This document shows, in pieces, positions 24,630 to 32,908 of a stretch of DNA of 64,000 nucleotides. The stretch is from positions 1-64,000 of the forward strand of contig JBCBCY010000004.1 of NCBI GenBank assembly GCA_038530285.1. The letters are read 5' to 3'. The first letter of the stretch is position 1, and each line of letters opens with the position of its first letter. The notes below the pieces were generated by a model. The model did not search any database and was not told the DNA's origin. It worked only from the letters and a program-made list of their open reading frames with translations. The stretch comes from JASJAR01 sp038530285. GTDB lineage: Bacteria > Pseudomonadota > Alphaproteobacteria > Rhodobacterales > Rhodobacteraceae. Position numbers and translations under genes: made by a program.

Positions 24630-26020
24630 GCTATGATCTGATCATCAAGGGCGGCACGGTTGTCACCGCAGGATCGGTCGGCATCGCCGATGTAGCCCTG
24701 CGCGACGGGCAGATTGCGGCGGTGGGCGACGACCTGAAGACGGCGGCCGAAACCATTGATGCGAATGGAAAAATCGTGATGCCCGGCGGGATCGAGACCC
24801 ATTGCCATATCGAACAGGAAGCCGCCACGGGCGCGATGACGTCGGATGATTACCGCACGGGCAGTATTTCCGCCGCCTTCGGGGGCAACACCACCATCGT
24901 GCCTTTTGCCGCCCAGCACCGGGGCCAGACCATCCCTGATGTGGTCGCGACGTATCACGCGCGCGCCCGGAAATCCGTGATCGACTATTCGTTTCATCTG
25001 ATTGTCTCTCACCCGACCGAAGCCGCGTTGACGACCGATCTGCCGGCCGCCTTCGCGCAGGGGATCACGTCGTTCAAGGTGTTCATGACCTATGACAAGC
25101 TGATCATCTCGGATGGCCAATTCCTGGACGTGCTGGCGATGGCGCGCGACCATGGCGGGCTGGTGATGGTGCACGCCGAAAACAACGCGGTGATCAAGGC
25201 CGCAACGGCGCGGTTGATCGCGGCAGGCCAGAGCGCGCCCAAATACCATGCCGAAAGCCACCCTGCCGCGGCAGAGGTCGAAGCGGTCGGGCGCGCGATT
25301 GCCTTGGCGGGGGCGGCCAGGGCGCCGCTGATGTTTGTCCATATCTCCACCGAAGGCGGCGCGCGCGCGGTGGCCGAAGCGCGCATGGCGGGCCAGATGA
25401 TTTATGGCGAGACCTGCCCGCAATATCTGTTTTTGACTGCCGACGAGCTGGACCGGCCCGATGGTGCGAAGTTCATCTGTTCGCCGCCCCTGCGCGACAC
25501 CGCCACCCAACAGGTGTTGTGGCAGCACCTGACGGCGGGCAGTCTGCAGCTTTATTCGTCCGACCACGCGCCCTACCGCCATGACGCGACAGGAAAGCTT
25601 GCCGCCGGGCCCAACCCGCCGTTTCACAAGACCGCCAACGGTCTGCCGGGGATCGAGCTGCGCCTGCCGCTGTTGTTTTCCGAAGGGGTCGGCAAGGGCC
25701 GGATCACCCTGCCTGATTTCGTGGCGCTGAGTGCCGGCAATGCAGCGCGGATGTTCGGGATGGCCCACCGCAAAGGGGCGATTGCCCCGGGCTATGACGC
25801 CGATATCGCGATCTGGGACCCAGATGAAACCCGCACCGTCACCGCCGACGCACTTCACGACAATATGGATTACACACCGTTTGAAGGCTGGCAGATCACC
25901 GGCTGGCCCGAAACCGTGATCAACCGCGGCCGGATCGTCGTAGATGCCGGCAGGCTGAACGCCAGCCCCGGCGATGGGGATTTCATCGCCCGGCGCCCGT
26001 TTGACCCAACGGGAATTTAA
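24626..26020 (+). CDS. Dihydropyrimidinase / D-hydantoinase family amidohydrolase
   Basis: This cyclic amidohydrolase of 464 residues hydrolyses six- or five-membered cyclic imides and ureides (dihydropyrimidines, hydantoins). Metal-site motifs are visible: GGIETHCHIEQE (His-x-His), the carbamylated lysine in SFKVFMTYD, histidines in VMVHAENN and MFVHISTEGG, and the aspartate in YSSDHAPYR. The family's substrate-contact tyrosine is in MTYD. The start codon is GTG, overlapping the DapA-like stop by four bases. In pyrimidine catabolism this enzyme follows dihydropyrimidine dehydrogenase and precedes beta-ureidopropionase, but neither is adjacent, so the partner lyase suggests a different, unidentified substrate. 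Confidence 0.9.
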   Translation: MSYDLIIKGGTVVTAGSVGIADVALRDGQIAAVGDDLKTAAETIDANGKIVMPGGIETHCHIEQEAATGAMTSDDYRTGSISAAFGGNTTIVPFAAQHRGQTIPDVVATYHARARKSVIDYSFHLIVSHPTEAALTTDLPAAFAQGITSFKVFMTYDKLIISDGQFLDVLAMARDHGGLVMVHAENNAVIKAATARLIAAGQSAPKYHAESHPAAAEVEAVGRAIALAGAARAPLMFVHISTEGGARAVAEARMAGQMIYGETCPQYLFLTADELDRPDGAKFICSPPLRDTATQQVLWQHLTAGSLQLYSSDHAPYRHDATGKLAAGPNPPFHKTANGLPGIELRLPLLFSEGVGKGRITLPDFVALSAGNAARMFGMAHRKGAIAPGYDADIAIWDPDETRTVTADALHDNMDYTPFEGWQITGWPETVINRGRIVVDAGRLNASPGDGDFIARRPFDPTGI

Positions 26021-26028
26021 AGCGGGCT

Positions 26029-26547
26029 TTAGCCGACGATCATCTGCTTGAGTTGCAGCTTTTCATGCTCCAGCTCATTGAGCCGGTACTGGATCACATC
26101 GCCGATGGTCAACATGCCCACCAACGCGCCCCCGTCGAGCACCGGCATATGCCTGAAACGGCCCTCGCTCATGGTTTGCAGGACCGACAAAAGCGTGTCG
26201 CCCGGCGTGCAGGTCATGACCTTGGAGGTCATGTTTTCAGACACGGTCTGGGGCAAGGTCTGACCCGGGGTCTGGGCGAGTTTGCGGACGATGTCGCGCT
26301 CTGACAGGATACCGCAAAGCGTGCCGCGCCCGTCGGTCACCACCAGCGCGCCGATCCGCTTTTCGGCCAGAACCGCGACTGCATCTGACAAGGTCGCATC
26401 CTGCCCAATCGCGATCACACCGCCACCTTTGCGGGCCAAAAGCGTGCCCACGGTGCCATCGGTCGTGGCGAAGTTGGTTGTGGTCGATTGGCTGACGGTC
26501 CGTTCCTTTGCGTCCGCACGCGGCGGCGCACGATAGGATTCTGGCAT
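26029..26547 (-). CDS. Tandem CBS-domain protein
   Basis: This soluble protein of 172 residues carries two CBS domains (about 40-95 and 105-160), with IGALVVTDGRGTLCGILSERDIVRKL ending the first (two adjacent segments) and MPVLDGGALVGMLTIGDVIQ ending the second. CBS pairs bind adenine nucleotides or NAD and sense energy state. A C-terminal charged helix (ELEHEKLQLKQMIVG) is typical of stand-alone CBS proteins. GGAGGAG lies seven bases before the ATG. It converges with the hydantoinase gene (eight bases between stops), and its target in the cell is unknown. Confidence 0.88.
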   Translation of the reverse strand: MPESYRAPPRADAKERTVSQSTTTNFATTDGTVGTLLARKGGGVIAIGQDATLSDAVAVLAEKRIGALVVTDGRGTLCGILSERDIVRKLAQTPGQTLPQTVSENMTSKVMTCTPGDTLLSVLQTMSEGRFRHMPVLDGGALVGMLTIGDVIQYRLNELEHEKLQLKQMIVG

Positions 26548-26630
26548 GTCTGTCTCCTCCCGGCTTGTGTCTTAGGGTCTTGCCGTGGCACGAGCCTAGC
26601 CCGAGAACCGCCAATTGGGAAACCCGCGTG

Positions 26631-26816
26631 ATGGATCTGGCCGGACTGACGCCGAGCCCTGCGGCTGCAACGGTTTTATTCGTGGCCGCTGTGCTGGCCG
26701 GTCATCGCTACCGCAAGGTCTGGAAAGCCGAAGGGCCGGTCTGGCAATTGTGGCTGTACGGTCTGGTCGCCGCGGGGTGCTTGTTGACGGTGGGGTTCGT
26801 GCCGCTCGCGCTTTAG
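26631..26816 (+). CDS. Small two-helix membrane protein
   Basis: This 61-residue product begins MDLAGLTPSPAAATVLFVAA. Two hydrophobic segments (about residues 10-26 and 40-58) flank a basic loop HRYRKVWKAEG, as expected of a small inner-membrane hairpin. It is divergent from the CBS gene and convergent with nqrM. A GTG codon immediately upstream could also serve as the start. I recognise no family; the coding call rests on the membrane-like composition and the absence of a competing frame. Confidence 0.6.
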   Translation: MDLAGLTPSPAAATVLFVAAVLAGHRYRKVWKAEGPVWQLWLYGLVAAGCLLTVGFVPLAL

Positions 26817-26842
26817 GCCCTGAGCTTCATAGTCCCAGCCCG

Positions 26843-27073
26843 CTAGACCCGGTCGAGCATCTTTTTCGCGCGCGGGCAATCTGCCAGCCTTTCGCGCAAG
26901 GGGCTGTCGGGATCGATGTCCTTTTTGCAGACCAGGCATTGATCGGCATCCGAGATCGCATTCAGCCCGCCACAGCTGCCCTTGATCGTGCGGCCTCGGA
27001 CCATCACGCCCACGGCCATGCCGAGCATCACCAGGATCAATAGACCGAACGCAAAGGCAAAGGTGGCAAACAT
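26843..27073 (-). CDS. nqrM: NQR complex maturation protein
   Basis: This 76-residue membrane-anchored protein has one N-terminal helix (residues 3-25) followed by VRGRTIKGSCGGLNAI and a CLVCKK motif. That combination of a single helix, KGSCGGLN and a later CxxC is the signature of NqrM, which is needed to assemble the Na+-translocating NADH:quinone reductase, probably by delivering iron for the Cys-ligated centre in NqrD/NqrE. It follows apbE on the minus strand, and the nqrABCDEF operon starts on the other side. In many genomes nqrM and apbE lie downstream of nqrF, so the divergent placement here is a variation. Confidence 0.9.
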   Translation of the reverse strand: MFATFAFAFGLLILVMLGMAVGVMVRGRTIKGSCGGLNAISDADQCLVCKKDIDPDSPLRERLADCPRAKKMLDRV

Positions 27074-27093
27074 CGGGAATCAGGGACCTTTTG

Positions 27094-28098
27094 CTAGGCG
27101 GCGACTGCGGCAAAGGCGGATGTCGCGCGGGTGACAAAGCGATCCCCTTCGCGGTCTACGAAGAAGACGGCCAAGCCGTTGGCTTCGGCAATCGCGCGTC
27201 CTTTAGAACTTCCCAGAACCAGCATCGCGGTCGCCCAGGCATCCGCGCGCATGGCATCGGCTGTGACCACCGTGGCCGAGGCCGTCTGATGCGTGACAGG
27301 CCGCCCGGTCTGCGCATCCAGAATGTGCGAATAGCGCTGGCCGCCCTGTTCGAAGTAGTTGCGATAATCACCCGAGGTCGCCATGCCGTGGCCTTTCAGC
27401 CCAGCGACACCTTGCAGGCCCGCTACCGCGTCATCAGGTGTTTCGATCCCGATCCGCCAGGGCTGGCCGTCTTCATTGCGGCCTTGGGCGTAAAGATCGC
27501 CGCCGATCTCGACCATGAAATCTTCAGCACCCAGTGCGCGCAGGGCATCGGCCACCCGGTCGACACCGTAGCCTTTGCCGATCGCTGACAGGAACAATCC
27601 CTGGTCCGCATGCGCCTTTTGCAGCGTGCCTGCGCCAAAGGTCATCGCCCCACCCTGCCCTGTCTGGGCCATGGCGGCTGCGATCTGCGCCTCGCTCGGG
27701 GCGGCTGTGTTGCCTCCCCCCGCGCCAAAGCCCCAAGTTTCAATCAAGGGGCCCAGGGCCACATCAAACCGGCCCTCGCTGGCCTGGCGGATGTCTTCGG
27801 CGGCACGGGCCACATCGTACAAGGGACGGGTGACTGAGACCGGATCAGTTGTCTGGGCCGCGTTGAATTGCGACACGTCCGATTTTGCGTCCCAATTCGA
27901 CAAGGTGGTGTTCGTCACCTCCAAGGCGGCGGACACTGCCACTTCGACATCGGCCTTGGACAAACGGCCCGAATGATCGACCAACTTGACGGTGTAGGTT
28001 GTGCCCATCGTGCGGCCCACAAGGTCCAGCGTACGGGGGCCACCGCTGCAGGCGGCAAGGACGAATGGCAGGGCGATAAAGCTGCGGCGATCGAGCAC
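27094..28098 (-). CDS. apbE: FAD:protein FMN transferase
   Basis: ApbE attaches FMN through a phosphoester to threonines of NqrB and NqrC. The 334-residue lipoprotein has a signal ending in the lipobox LAACSGG, then RTMGTTYTVKLVD, SNWDAKSDVSQFN, VEIGGDLYAQGRNEDGQPW, and the C-terminal TGRPVTHQTASATVVTADAM region with the metal-binding aspartate. I prefer the GTG at 28098 because GGAGG sits six bases upstream; the ATG at 28104 directly abuts that site, leaving no room for a ribosome. It precedes nqrM by 20 bases and is divergent from nqrA. Confidence 0.93.
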   Translation of the reverse strand: MLDRRSFIALPFVLAACSGGPRTLDLVGRTMGTTYTVKLVDHSGRLSKADVEVAVSAALEVTNTTLSNWDAKSDVSQFNAAQTTDPVSVTRPLYDVARAAEDIRQASEGRFDVALGPLIETWGFGAGGGNTAAPSEAQIAAAMAQTGQGGAMTFGAGTLQKAHADQGLFLSAIGKGYGVDRVADALRALGAEDFMVEIGGDLYAQGRNEDGQPWRIGIETPDDAVAGLQGVAGLKGHGMATSGDYRNYFEQGGQRYSHILDAQTGRPVTHQTASATVVTADAMRADAWATAMLVLGSSKGRAIAEANGLAVFFVDREGDRFVTRATSAFAAVAA

Positions 28099-28104
28099 GG
28101 TCAT

Positions 28105-28259
28105 CCTCCGAATTCGGTGATGGTAGTATGTAGGCGCATCCGGTGCTGAGGGACCAGATGCTGCGTTGCGACAAAATGGCACAAATACTTCGTAAAGGTT
28201 GATCGATCCGCGTCTTGTACTAACCCGCGTGGCGGGCCAGCATAGGACCAGGGAACAAA
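28105..28259. promoter_or_regulatory. Divergent promoter region between apbE and nqrA
   Basis: About 155 bases separate the apbE and nqrA starts and must hold promoters for both transcription units. Only ordinary AT-enriched stretches are visible (around 28170-28200 and 28250). I found no convincing operator. Confidence 0.4.
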
Positions 28260-29621
28260 ATGACAAATACAGCGACTGTGGACAACCTGACCTGGACCTT
28301 CCGGCGCGGCTTGGATCTGCCGATCACGGGCGCGCCCCGCGATGGCGCACCTGAAAAGGCCGACATACGCAGCGTCGGTGTTGTGGGTGCTGATTACGTT
28401 GGCCTGAAACCCCGCCTGTCGGTGGAAGAAGGCGATGAGGTCGCCGTCGGCTCGCCGATTTTTGCCCATAAAGACACGCCAGACGTGATGGTCACCTCGC
28501 CCATGGCGGGCAAAGTCAAGGCGGTGAACCGGGGCGCGCGGCGGGCCCTGATCTCGGTTGAGATTCAGGCCCAGCCCGGTGGCAAGCCGCCGGTCGATTT
28601 TTCCAGCATTGGCGATGCCTCCACGGCAGATGGGCTGGCCGAACGCCTGGCAGCATCTGGCCTTTGGACGTCGTTTCGCACAAGGCCCTATTCGAAGGTT
28701 CCGCCCTCAGACGCGCGGCCTGCGGCGATTTTCGTCACCGCGATGGACACTGAGCCCCTGTCGCCCGATGCCGCGCCAATCATTGCCGAACAGGCGGACG
28801 CTTTTGCCGCCGGGCTGTCAGCGATCAAGATCCTGACCGAGGGGGCGACCTACCTGTGTCACGCACCGGGGGCCGACATCCCCTGCCCGGACGCGATCAC
28901 GCCCGCGACATTCGCCGGCCCCCATCCCGCAGGCCTACCGGGCACGCATATCCATTTTTTGCACCCGCCCACGTCGGACGCGCCAGTCTGGACGATCTGG
29001 TATCAGGACGTCATCGCCATCGGCCATCTGATGCAAACCGGCCACGTGACCCCCGAACGGGTCGTCGCCCTGACCGGCCCTTTGTGTGCCAACCCGCGTC
29101 TGGTGCGCACTGTGATGGGCGCGTCGCTTCTTGATTTGACCGAAGGCGAAATCGCCGGCGACGCCGCCCCGCGCGTTGTGTCCGGTTCGGTCCTGTCGGG
29201 GCGCGCGGCGGCCGGCGCGGGTGCGTTTTTGGGCCGGTATGACCGCCAGATCACCCTGATCGAGGAAGACAAAGAGCAGATCCCGATGGGTTGGATCCGG
29301 CCCATGCCTGGGAAATACGCCTTTCAGCCGGTGTTGGGATCGGCCCTGTCAAAGAAGCTTTACGCGTTCACGTCAAACCTGAACGGCGGGCGGCGCGCGA
29401 TGGTGCCCACCGGCACGTTTGAACAATTGATGCCGCAGGATTTCCTGCCCACGCAGCTTCTGCGCGCGCTTTTGGTGATGGACACCGACACCGCCCAAGC
29501 GCTTGGGGCGCTGGAACTGGATGAAGAAGACCTCGGCCTGATGGGCTTTGCCTGTCCTGCGAAATACGAATACGGCCTCGCCCTGCGCGATTGCCTGACC
29601 AAGATCGAAAAGGAAGGCTAG
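28260..29621 (+). CDS. nqrA: Na+-translocating NADH:quinone reductase subunit A
   Basis: This peripheral cytoplasmic subunit of the six-subunit Na+-NQR complex has 453 residues, the usual length. It has no membrane helix. Typical stretches are VGVVGADYVGLKPRLSVEEG, a biotinyl-lipoyl-like fold with KDTPDVMVTSPMAGKVKAVN, and the C-terminal LPTQLLRALLVMDTDTAQ. NqrA contributes to quinone binding at the membrane interface. It starts the operon nqrABCDEF, in which all genes overlap or nearly abut. The nqrB start lies three bases after its stop. Confidence 0.95.
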   Translation: MTNTATVDNLTWTFRRGLDLPITGAPRDGAPEKADIRSVGVVGADYVGLKPRLSVEEGDEVAVGSPIFAHKDTPDVMVTSPMAGKVKAVNRGARRALISVEIQAQPGGKPPVDFSSIGDASTADGLAERLAASGLWTSFRTRPYSKVPPSDARPAAIFVTAMDTEPLSPDAAPIIAEQADAFAAGLSAIKILTEGATYLCHAPGADIPCPDAITPATFAGPHPAGLPGTHIHFLHPPTSDAPVWTIWYQDVIAIGHLMQTGHVTPERVVALTGPLCANPRLVRTVMGASLLDLTEGEIAGDAAPRVVSGSVLSGRAAAGAGAFLGRYDRQITLIEEDKEQIPMGWIRPMPGKYAFQPVLGSALSKKLYAFTSNLNGGRRAMVPTGTFEQLMPQDFLPTQLLRALLVMDTDTAQALGALELDEEDLGLMGFACPAKYEYGLALRDCLTKIEKEG

Positions 29622-29624
29622 AAA

Positions 29625-30824
29625 ATGGGTCTTCGCACATTTTTTGACCGGATCGAGCCGAACTTTGAACGCGGCGGCAAGTGGGAGAAGTATTTCCCCG
29701 TCTACGAGATGGTCGAGAGCTTTCTGTACACGCCCAAGACCGTCACGACCGCTGCCCCCCATGCGCGCAGCTACATCGATATGAAGCGGATCATGACCTA
29801 CGTGGTGCTTGCCACGGTCCCCGCAATCTTGATCGGGCTATGGAACGTCGGGTTTCAGGCCAACACCGCGCTGGCGTCGGGGTTTGACCCCACCGGCTGG
29901 CGGGCCGCGATCATCGACGCGACCATCGGGTTCAACCCCAACAACCCGCTCGCGAACTTTCTGCACGGGCTTTTGTATTTCCTGCCGATCTACATCACCA
30001 CGCTGGTGGCCGGTGGCGTCTGCGAGGTCATATTCTCCATCGTTCGCAAACATGAGGTGAACGAAGGTTTCCTTGTCACCTCAATGCTTTACACGCTGAT
30101 CCTGCCAGCCACGACACCGCTTTGGCAGGTCGCCTTAGGCATCATCTTCGGGGTGGTCATCGGCAAGGAGGTCTTTGGCGGCACGGGCAAGAACTTTCTG
30201 AACCCTGCGCTGACGGGGCGTGCGTTTTTGTACTTCGCCTATCCTGCGCAACTGTCCGGGGACAGCATCTGGGTCGCCGTGGACGGCTATTCGGGGGCAA
30301 CGTCGCTTGCCGTGGCCGCGGCCAATGGCGTGGGCGAAATCGGCAATGTCACCGGCAGCTGGTGGGCGCATTTCTGGGGCGTAATCCCGGGGTCGATGGG
30401 CGAAGTGTCGACCGCCGCGATCCTGTTGGGCATGGCGTTTTTGCTGTTCACGAAAATCGCCAATTGGCGCCTGATCGTCGGCTGTATGGCGGGGATGATG
30501 GTGTTTTCAGGCCTGCTCAATCTGATCGGATCGGACAGCAATCCGATGTTTGCGATGCCCTGGTATTGGCATCTGGTCACAGGCGGGTTTGCTTTCGGGC
30601 TTGCCTTCATGGTGACCGAACCGGTGTCGGCCAGTCACACCAATATGGGCCGGTATATCTACGGTGCGCTCATTGGCGTGATGGTGGTGATGATCCGGGT
30701 GATCAACCCCGCCTTCCCCGAAGGCATGATGCTGGCAATCTTGTTCGGCAACGTTTTTGCGCCGCTGATTGATCACTTCGTGGTGCAGGCCAACATCCGC
30801 AGAAGGGCCCGCCGCCATGCCTGA
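29625..30824 (+). CDS. nqrB: Na+-translocating NADH:quinone reductase subunit B
   Basis: This 399-residue integral membrane subunit has about ten helices and carries riboflavin and covalent FMN. The FMN attachment motif SGAT is present in VDGYSGATSLAV, the target of ApbE. Other family landmarks are FLYTPKTVTTAAPHARSYID at the N-terminus, GTGKNFLNPALTGRAFLYFA, and TEPVSASHTNMGRYIYGA. The C-terminus overlaps the nqrC start by eight bases, implying coupled translation. Confidence 0.96.
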   Translation: MGLRTFFDRIEPNFERGGKWEKYFPVYEMVESFLYTPKTVTTAAPHARSYIDMKRIMTYVVLATVPAILIGLWNVGFQANTALASGFDPTGWRAAIIDATIGFNPNNPLANFLHGLLYFLPIYITTLVAGGVCEVIFSIVRKHEVNEGFLVTSMLYTLILPATTPLWQVALGIIFGVVIGKEVFGGTGKNFLNPALTGRAFLYFAYPAQLSGDSIWVAVDGYSGATSLAVAAANGVGEIGNVTGSWWAHFWGVIPGSMGEVSTAAILLGMAFLLFTKIANWRLIVGCMAGMMVFSGLLNLIGSDSNPMFAMPWYWHLVTGGFAFGLAFMVTEPVSASHTNMGRYIYGALIGVMVVMIRVINPAFPEGMMLAILFGNVFAPLIDHFVVQANIRRRARRHA

Positions 30825-31641
30825 CGACGACAACACCCAACCGAACGAACCCAAGGGCTTTTTCGCGAAGTTTCTGGCCCTGCCCACGGATTCGATCCCG
30901 AAGACGGTCTTCGTTGCGGTCGCTTTGTGCCTTGTCGCGTCGATGTTTGTCTCGGCCGCCGCTGTGGCCCTGCGCCCCATCCAGGAGGTCAACAAGCTAA
31001 AGGACAAGCAGGTCAACATCCTGCAGGTCGCGGGCGTCTATGAACCCGGAACCGATGTGCTGGACGCCTTCGGCGCCTTTGAACCCCAGGTCCTGGAAAT
31101 CGCAACCGGCGCCTTCACCGACCAGTTCGATGCCGCCAGCTTTGATGACCGCGCCGCCGCCGATGACCCCGACCTGTCAGTGGCCCTGGACGATGACCCG
31201 GCCTCCATCGGGCGGCAGGCCAAATACGTGACCGTCTACCTCTTGCGCGATGAAGCCGGCGAGATCGACAAGGTGATCCTGCCGATCCACGGCTATGGTC
31301 TTTGGTCCACGCTTTACGGCTACATCGCCCTGGAAGAAAACGGCAACGACATCTTCGGGCTGCAGTTTTACGAACATGCCGAAACCCCGGGACTGGGGGC
31401 GGAAGTCGACAACCCTCGCTGGCGTGCCCAATGGGCGGGCAAACAGATTGCCGATGACACCGGCGCGTTGCAGATCACGGTCGCCAAGACCGCGCCTGCC
31501 GCGGGCGAAGACTACCATGTTGACGCGCTGTCGGGGGCCACGCTGACGTCGGTGGGTGTCGACAACCTCATCCGGTTCTGGATGGGCGAGGCTGGCTATG
31601 CCGCCTTCCTAGATAAGCTCCAATCAGGAGAGATTTCATGA
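30817..31641 (+). CDS. nqrC: Na+-translocating NADH:quinone reductase subunit C
   Basis: This 274-residue subunit has one N-terminal helix (about residues 28-50) and a periplasmic FMN-binding domain. The second covalent FMN site is SGATLTSVGVDNLIR, with the attached threonine in SGAT(L)T as in the family. Upstream landmarks are PIHGYGLWSTLYGYIALEEN and EHAETPGLGAEVDNPRW. The ATG at 30817 is chosen over an earlier in-frame start because it gives the normal N-terminus and a conventional eight-base overlap with nqrB. Its stop overlaps nqrD by ATGA. Confidence 0.95.
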   Translation: MPDDDNTQPNEPKGFFAKFLALPTDSIPKTVFVAVALCLVASMFVSAAAVALRPIQEVNKLKDKQVNILQVAGVYEPGTDVLDAFGAFEPQVLEIATGAFTDQFDAASFDDRAAADDPDLSVALDDDPASIGRQAKYVTVYLLRDEAGEIDKVILPIHGYGLWSTLYGYIALEENGNDIFGLQFYEHAETPGLGAEVDNPRWRAQWAGKQIADDTGALQITVAKTAPAAGEDYHVDALSGATLTSVGVDNLIRFWMGEAGYAAFLDKLQSGEIS

Positions 31642-32291
31642 CCCAGACCAAACGCGAGATGCTCGTTGACCCTTTGGTCGACAACAACCCGATCACGCTG
31701 CAGGTCCTGGGGATCTGTTCGGCCCTGGCAGTGACATCGTCGCTGCAGGTGGCCTTTGTGATGTCGCTGGCGGTGATCTTCGTGACCGGCTTTTCGTCGA
31801 TGTTCATCTCGATGATCCGCAATCATATCCCGGGCAGCATCCGGATCATCGTGCAGATGGTGATCATCGCCTCGCTGGTGATCCTGGTCGATCAGATCCT
31901 GAAGGCTTATGCCTTTGAAATCTCGAAAACACTGTCGGTCTTTGTCGGGCTCATCATCACGAACTGCATCGTGATGGGCCGCGCGGAAGCCTTTGCGATG
32001 AAGAACCCGCCGGTGGCGTCGTTTATTGACGGGGTTGGCAATGGCTTGGGCTATGGGCTGATCCTGATGCTGGTGGGTGTGGTGCGCGAGCTTTTCGGCT
32101 CGGGTAGCCTGTTCGGCTTCACCATCTTCCAGACGGTGAACAACGGCGGCTGGTATGTCCCCAACGGGCTGTTGCTGCTGCCGCCGTCCGCGTTTTTCAT
32201 CATCGGGCTGATCATCTGGGCCTTCCGCGCCTGGAAACCCGCCCAGGTCGAAGAGCGTGAGTATAAGATCCAAACGGTGGAGGCGCATTGA
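31638..32291 (+). CDS. nqrD: Na+-translocating NADH:quinone reductase subunit D
   Basis: This 217-residue integral membrane protein has six helices and the inverted topology typical of NqrD/RnfE. The iron-centre cysteines expected at the D/E interface are those of LQVLGICSALAVTS and IITNCIVMGRAEAFAM. The C-terminal tail after WAFRAWKP is cytoplasmic and charged. GGAG precedes the ATG by eight bases inside the nqrC end. Confidence 0.95.
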   Translation: MTQTKREMLVDPLVDNNPITLQVLGICSALAVTSSLQVAFVMSLAVIFVTGFSSMFISMIRNHIPGSIRIIVQMVIIASLVILVDQILKAYAFEISKTLSVFVGLIITNCIVMGRAEAFAMKNPPVASFIDGVGNGLGYGLILMLVGVVRELFGSGSLFGFTIFQTVNNGGWYVPNGLLLLPPSAFFIIGLIIWAFRAWKPAQVEEREYKIQTVEAH

Positions 32292-32899
32292 TGGAAGCCT
32301 ATGTCGCCCTCGCCGTCAAAGCGATCTTTGTCGAAAACCTCGCCCTGTCGTTTTTCCTTGGCATGTGCACGTTTATCGCGGTGTCGAAAAAGATCGCCAC
32401 GGCCATCGGCTTGGGGATTTCGGTGATGATCGTGCAGGCCATCACGGTGCCCGCCAACAATCTGATCCTGACCTATCTTCTGGCACCCGGTGCGCTGGCC
32501 TGGGCGGGCTTTCCGGATGTGGATCTGACGTTCCTGGGCTTGATTTCTTACATTGGTGTGATCGCGGCCCTGGTGCAGATCCTTGAGATGGTTTTGGATA
32601 AATACTTCCCGCCTTTGTACAACGCGCTGGGGGTGTTTTTGCCGTTGATCACGGTGAACTGTGCGATCCTGGGCGGGTCGCTGTTTATGGTGGAACGCGA
32701 TTATAATTTCGCGGAATCCGTCACCTATGGGCTGTCATCCGGCTTTGGCTGGGCGCTGGCGATTACGGCGATGGCGGGCGTACGCGAGAAGCTGAAATAC
32801 TCTGACATTCCCGACGGGCTGCAAGGCCTCGGGATCACCTTCATCACCGCGGGACTGATGGCAATGGCCTTTATGTCCTTCAGTGGTGTCAAGCTTTAG
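32291..32899 (+). CDS. nqrE: Na+-translocating NADH:quinone reductase subunit E
   Basis: This 202-residue membrane subunit with six helices is paralogous to NqrD in opposite orientation. It provides the other pair of iron-ligand cysteines, seen in SFFLGMCTFIAVSKK and ITVNCAILGGSLFM. The ATG at 32291 overlaps the nqrD stop by one base; a TTG one codon earlier is less likely. The family-typical VENLALSFFLGMC opens the chain and SYGLSSGFGWALA-like residues (here TYGLSSGFGWALAI) occur before the last helices. Confidence 0.95.
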   Translation: MEAYVALAVKAIFVENLALSFFLGMCTFIAVSKKIATAIGLGISVMIVQAITVPANNLILTYLLAPGALAWAGFPDVDLTFLGLISYIGVIAALVQILEMVLDKYFPPLYNALGVFLPLITVNCAILGGSLFMVERDYNFAESVTYGLSSGFGWALAITAMAGVREKLKYSDIPDGLQGLGITFITAGLMAMAFMSFSGVKL

Positions 32900-32908
32900 G
32901 AGCCGGTC

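Noticed and set aside
24560..25858. A 432-residue minus-strand open frame opposite the hydantoinase gene
   Set aside because: It is antisense to a complete amidohydrolase with all metal ligands, and has no domain of its own.
26018..26032. TAAAGC-GG-GCTTTA palindrome between the hydantoinase and CBS genes as a bidirectional terminator
   Set aside because: The stem is six base pairs, includes the stop codon, has only a two-base loop and lacks T-runs, so it cannot fold as a normal terminator hairpin.
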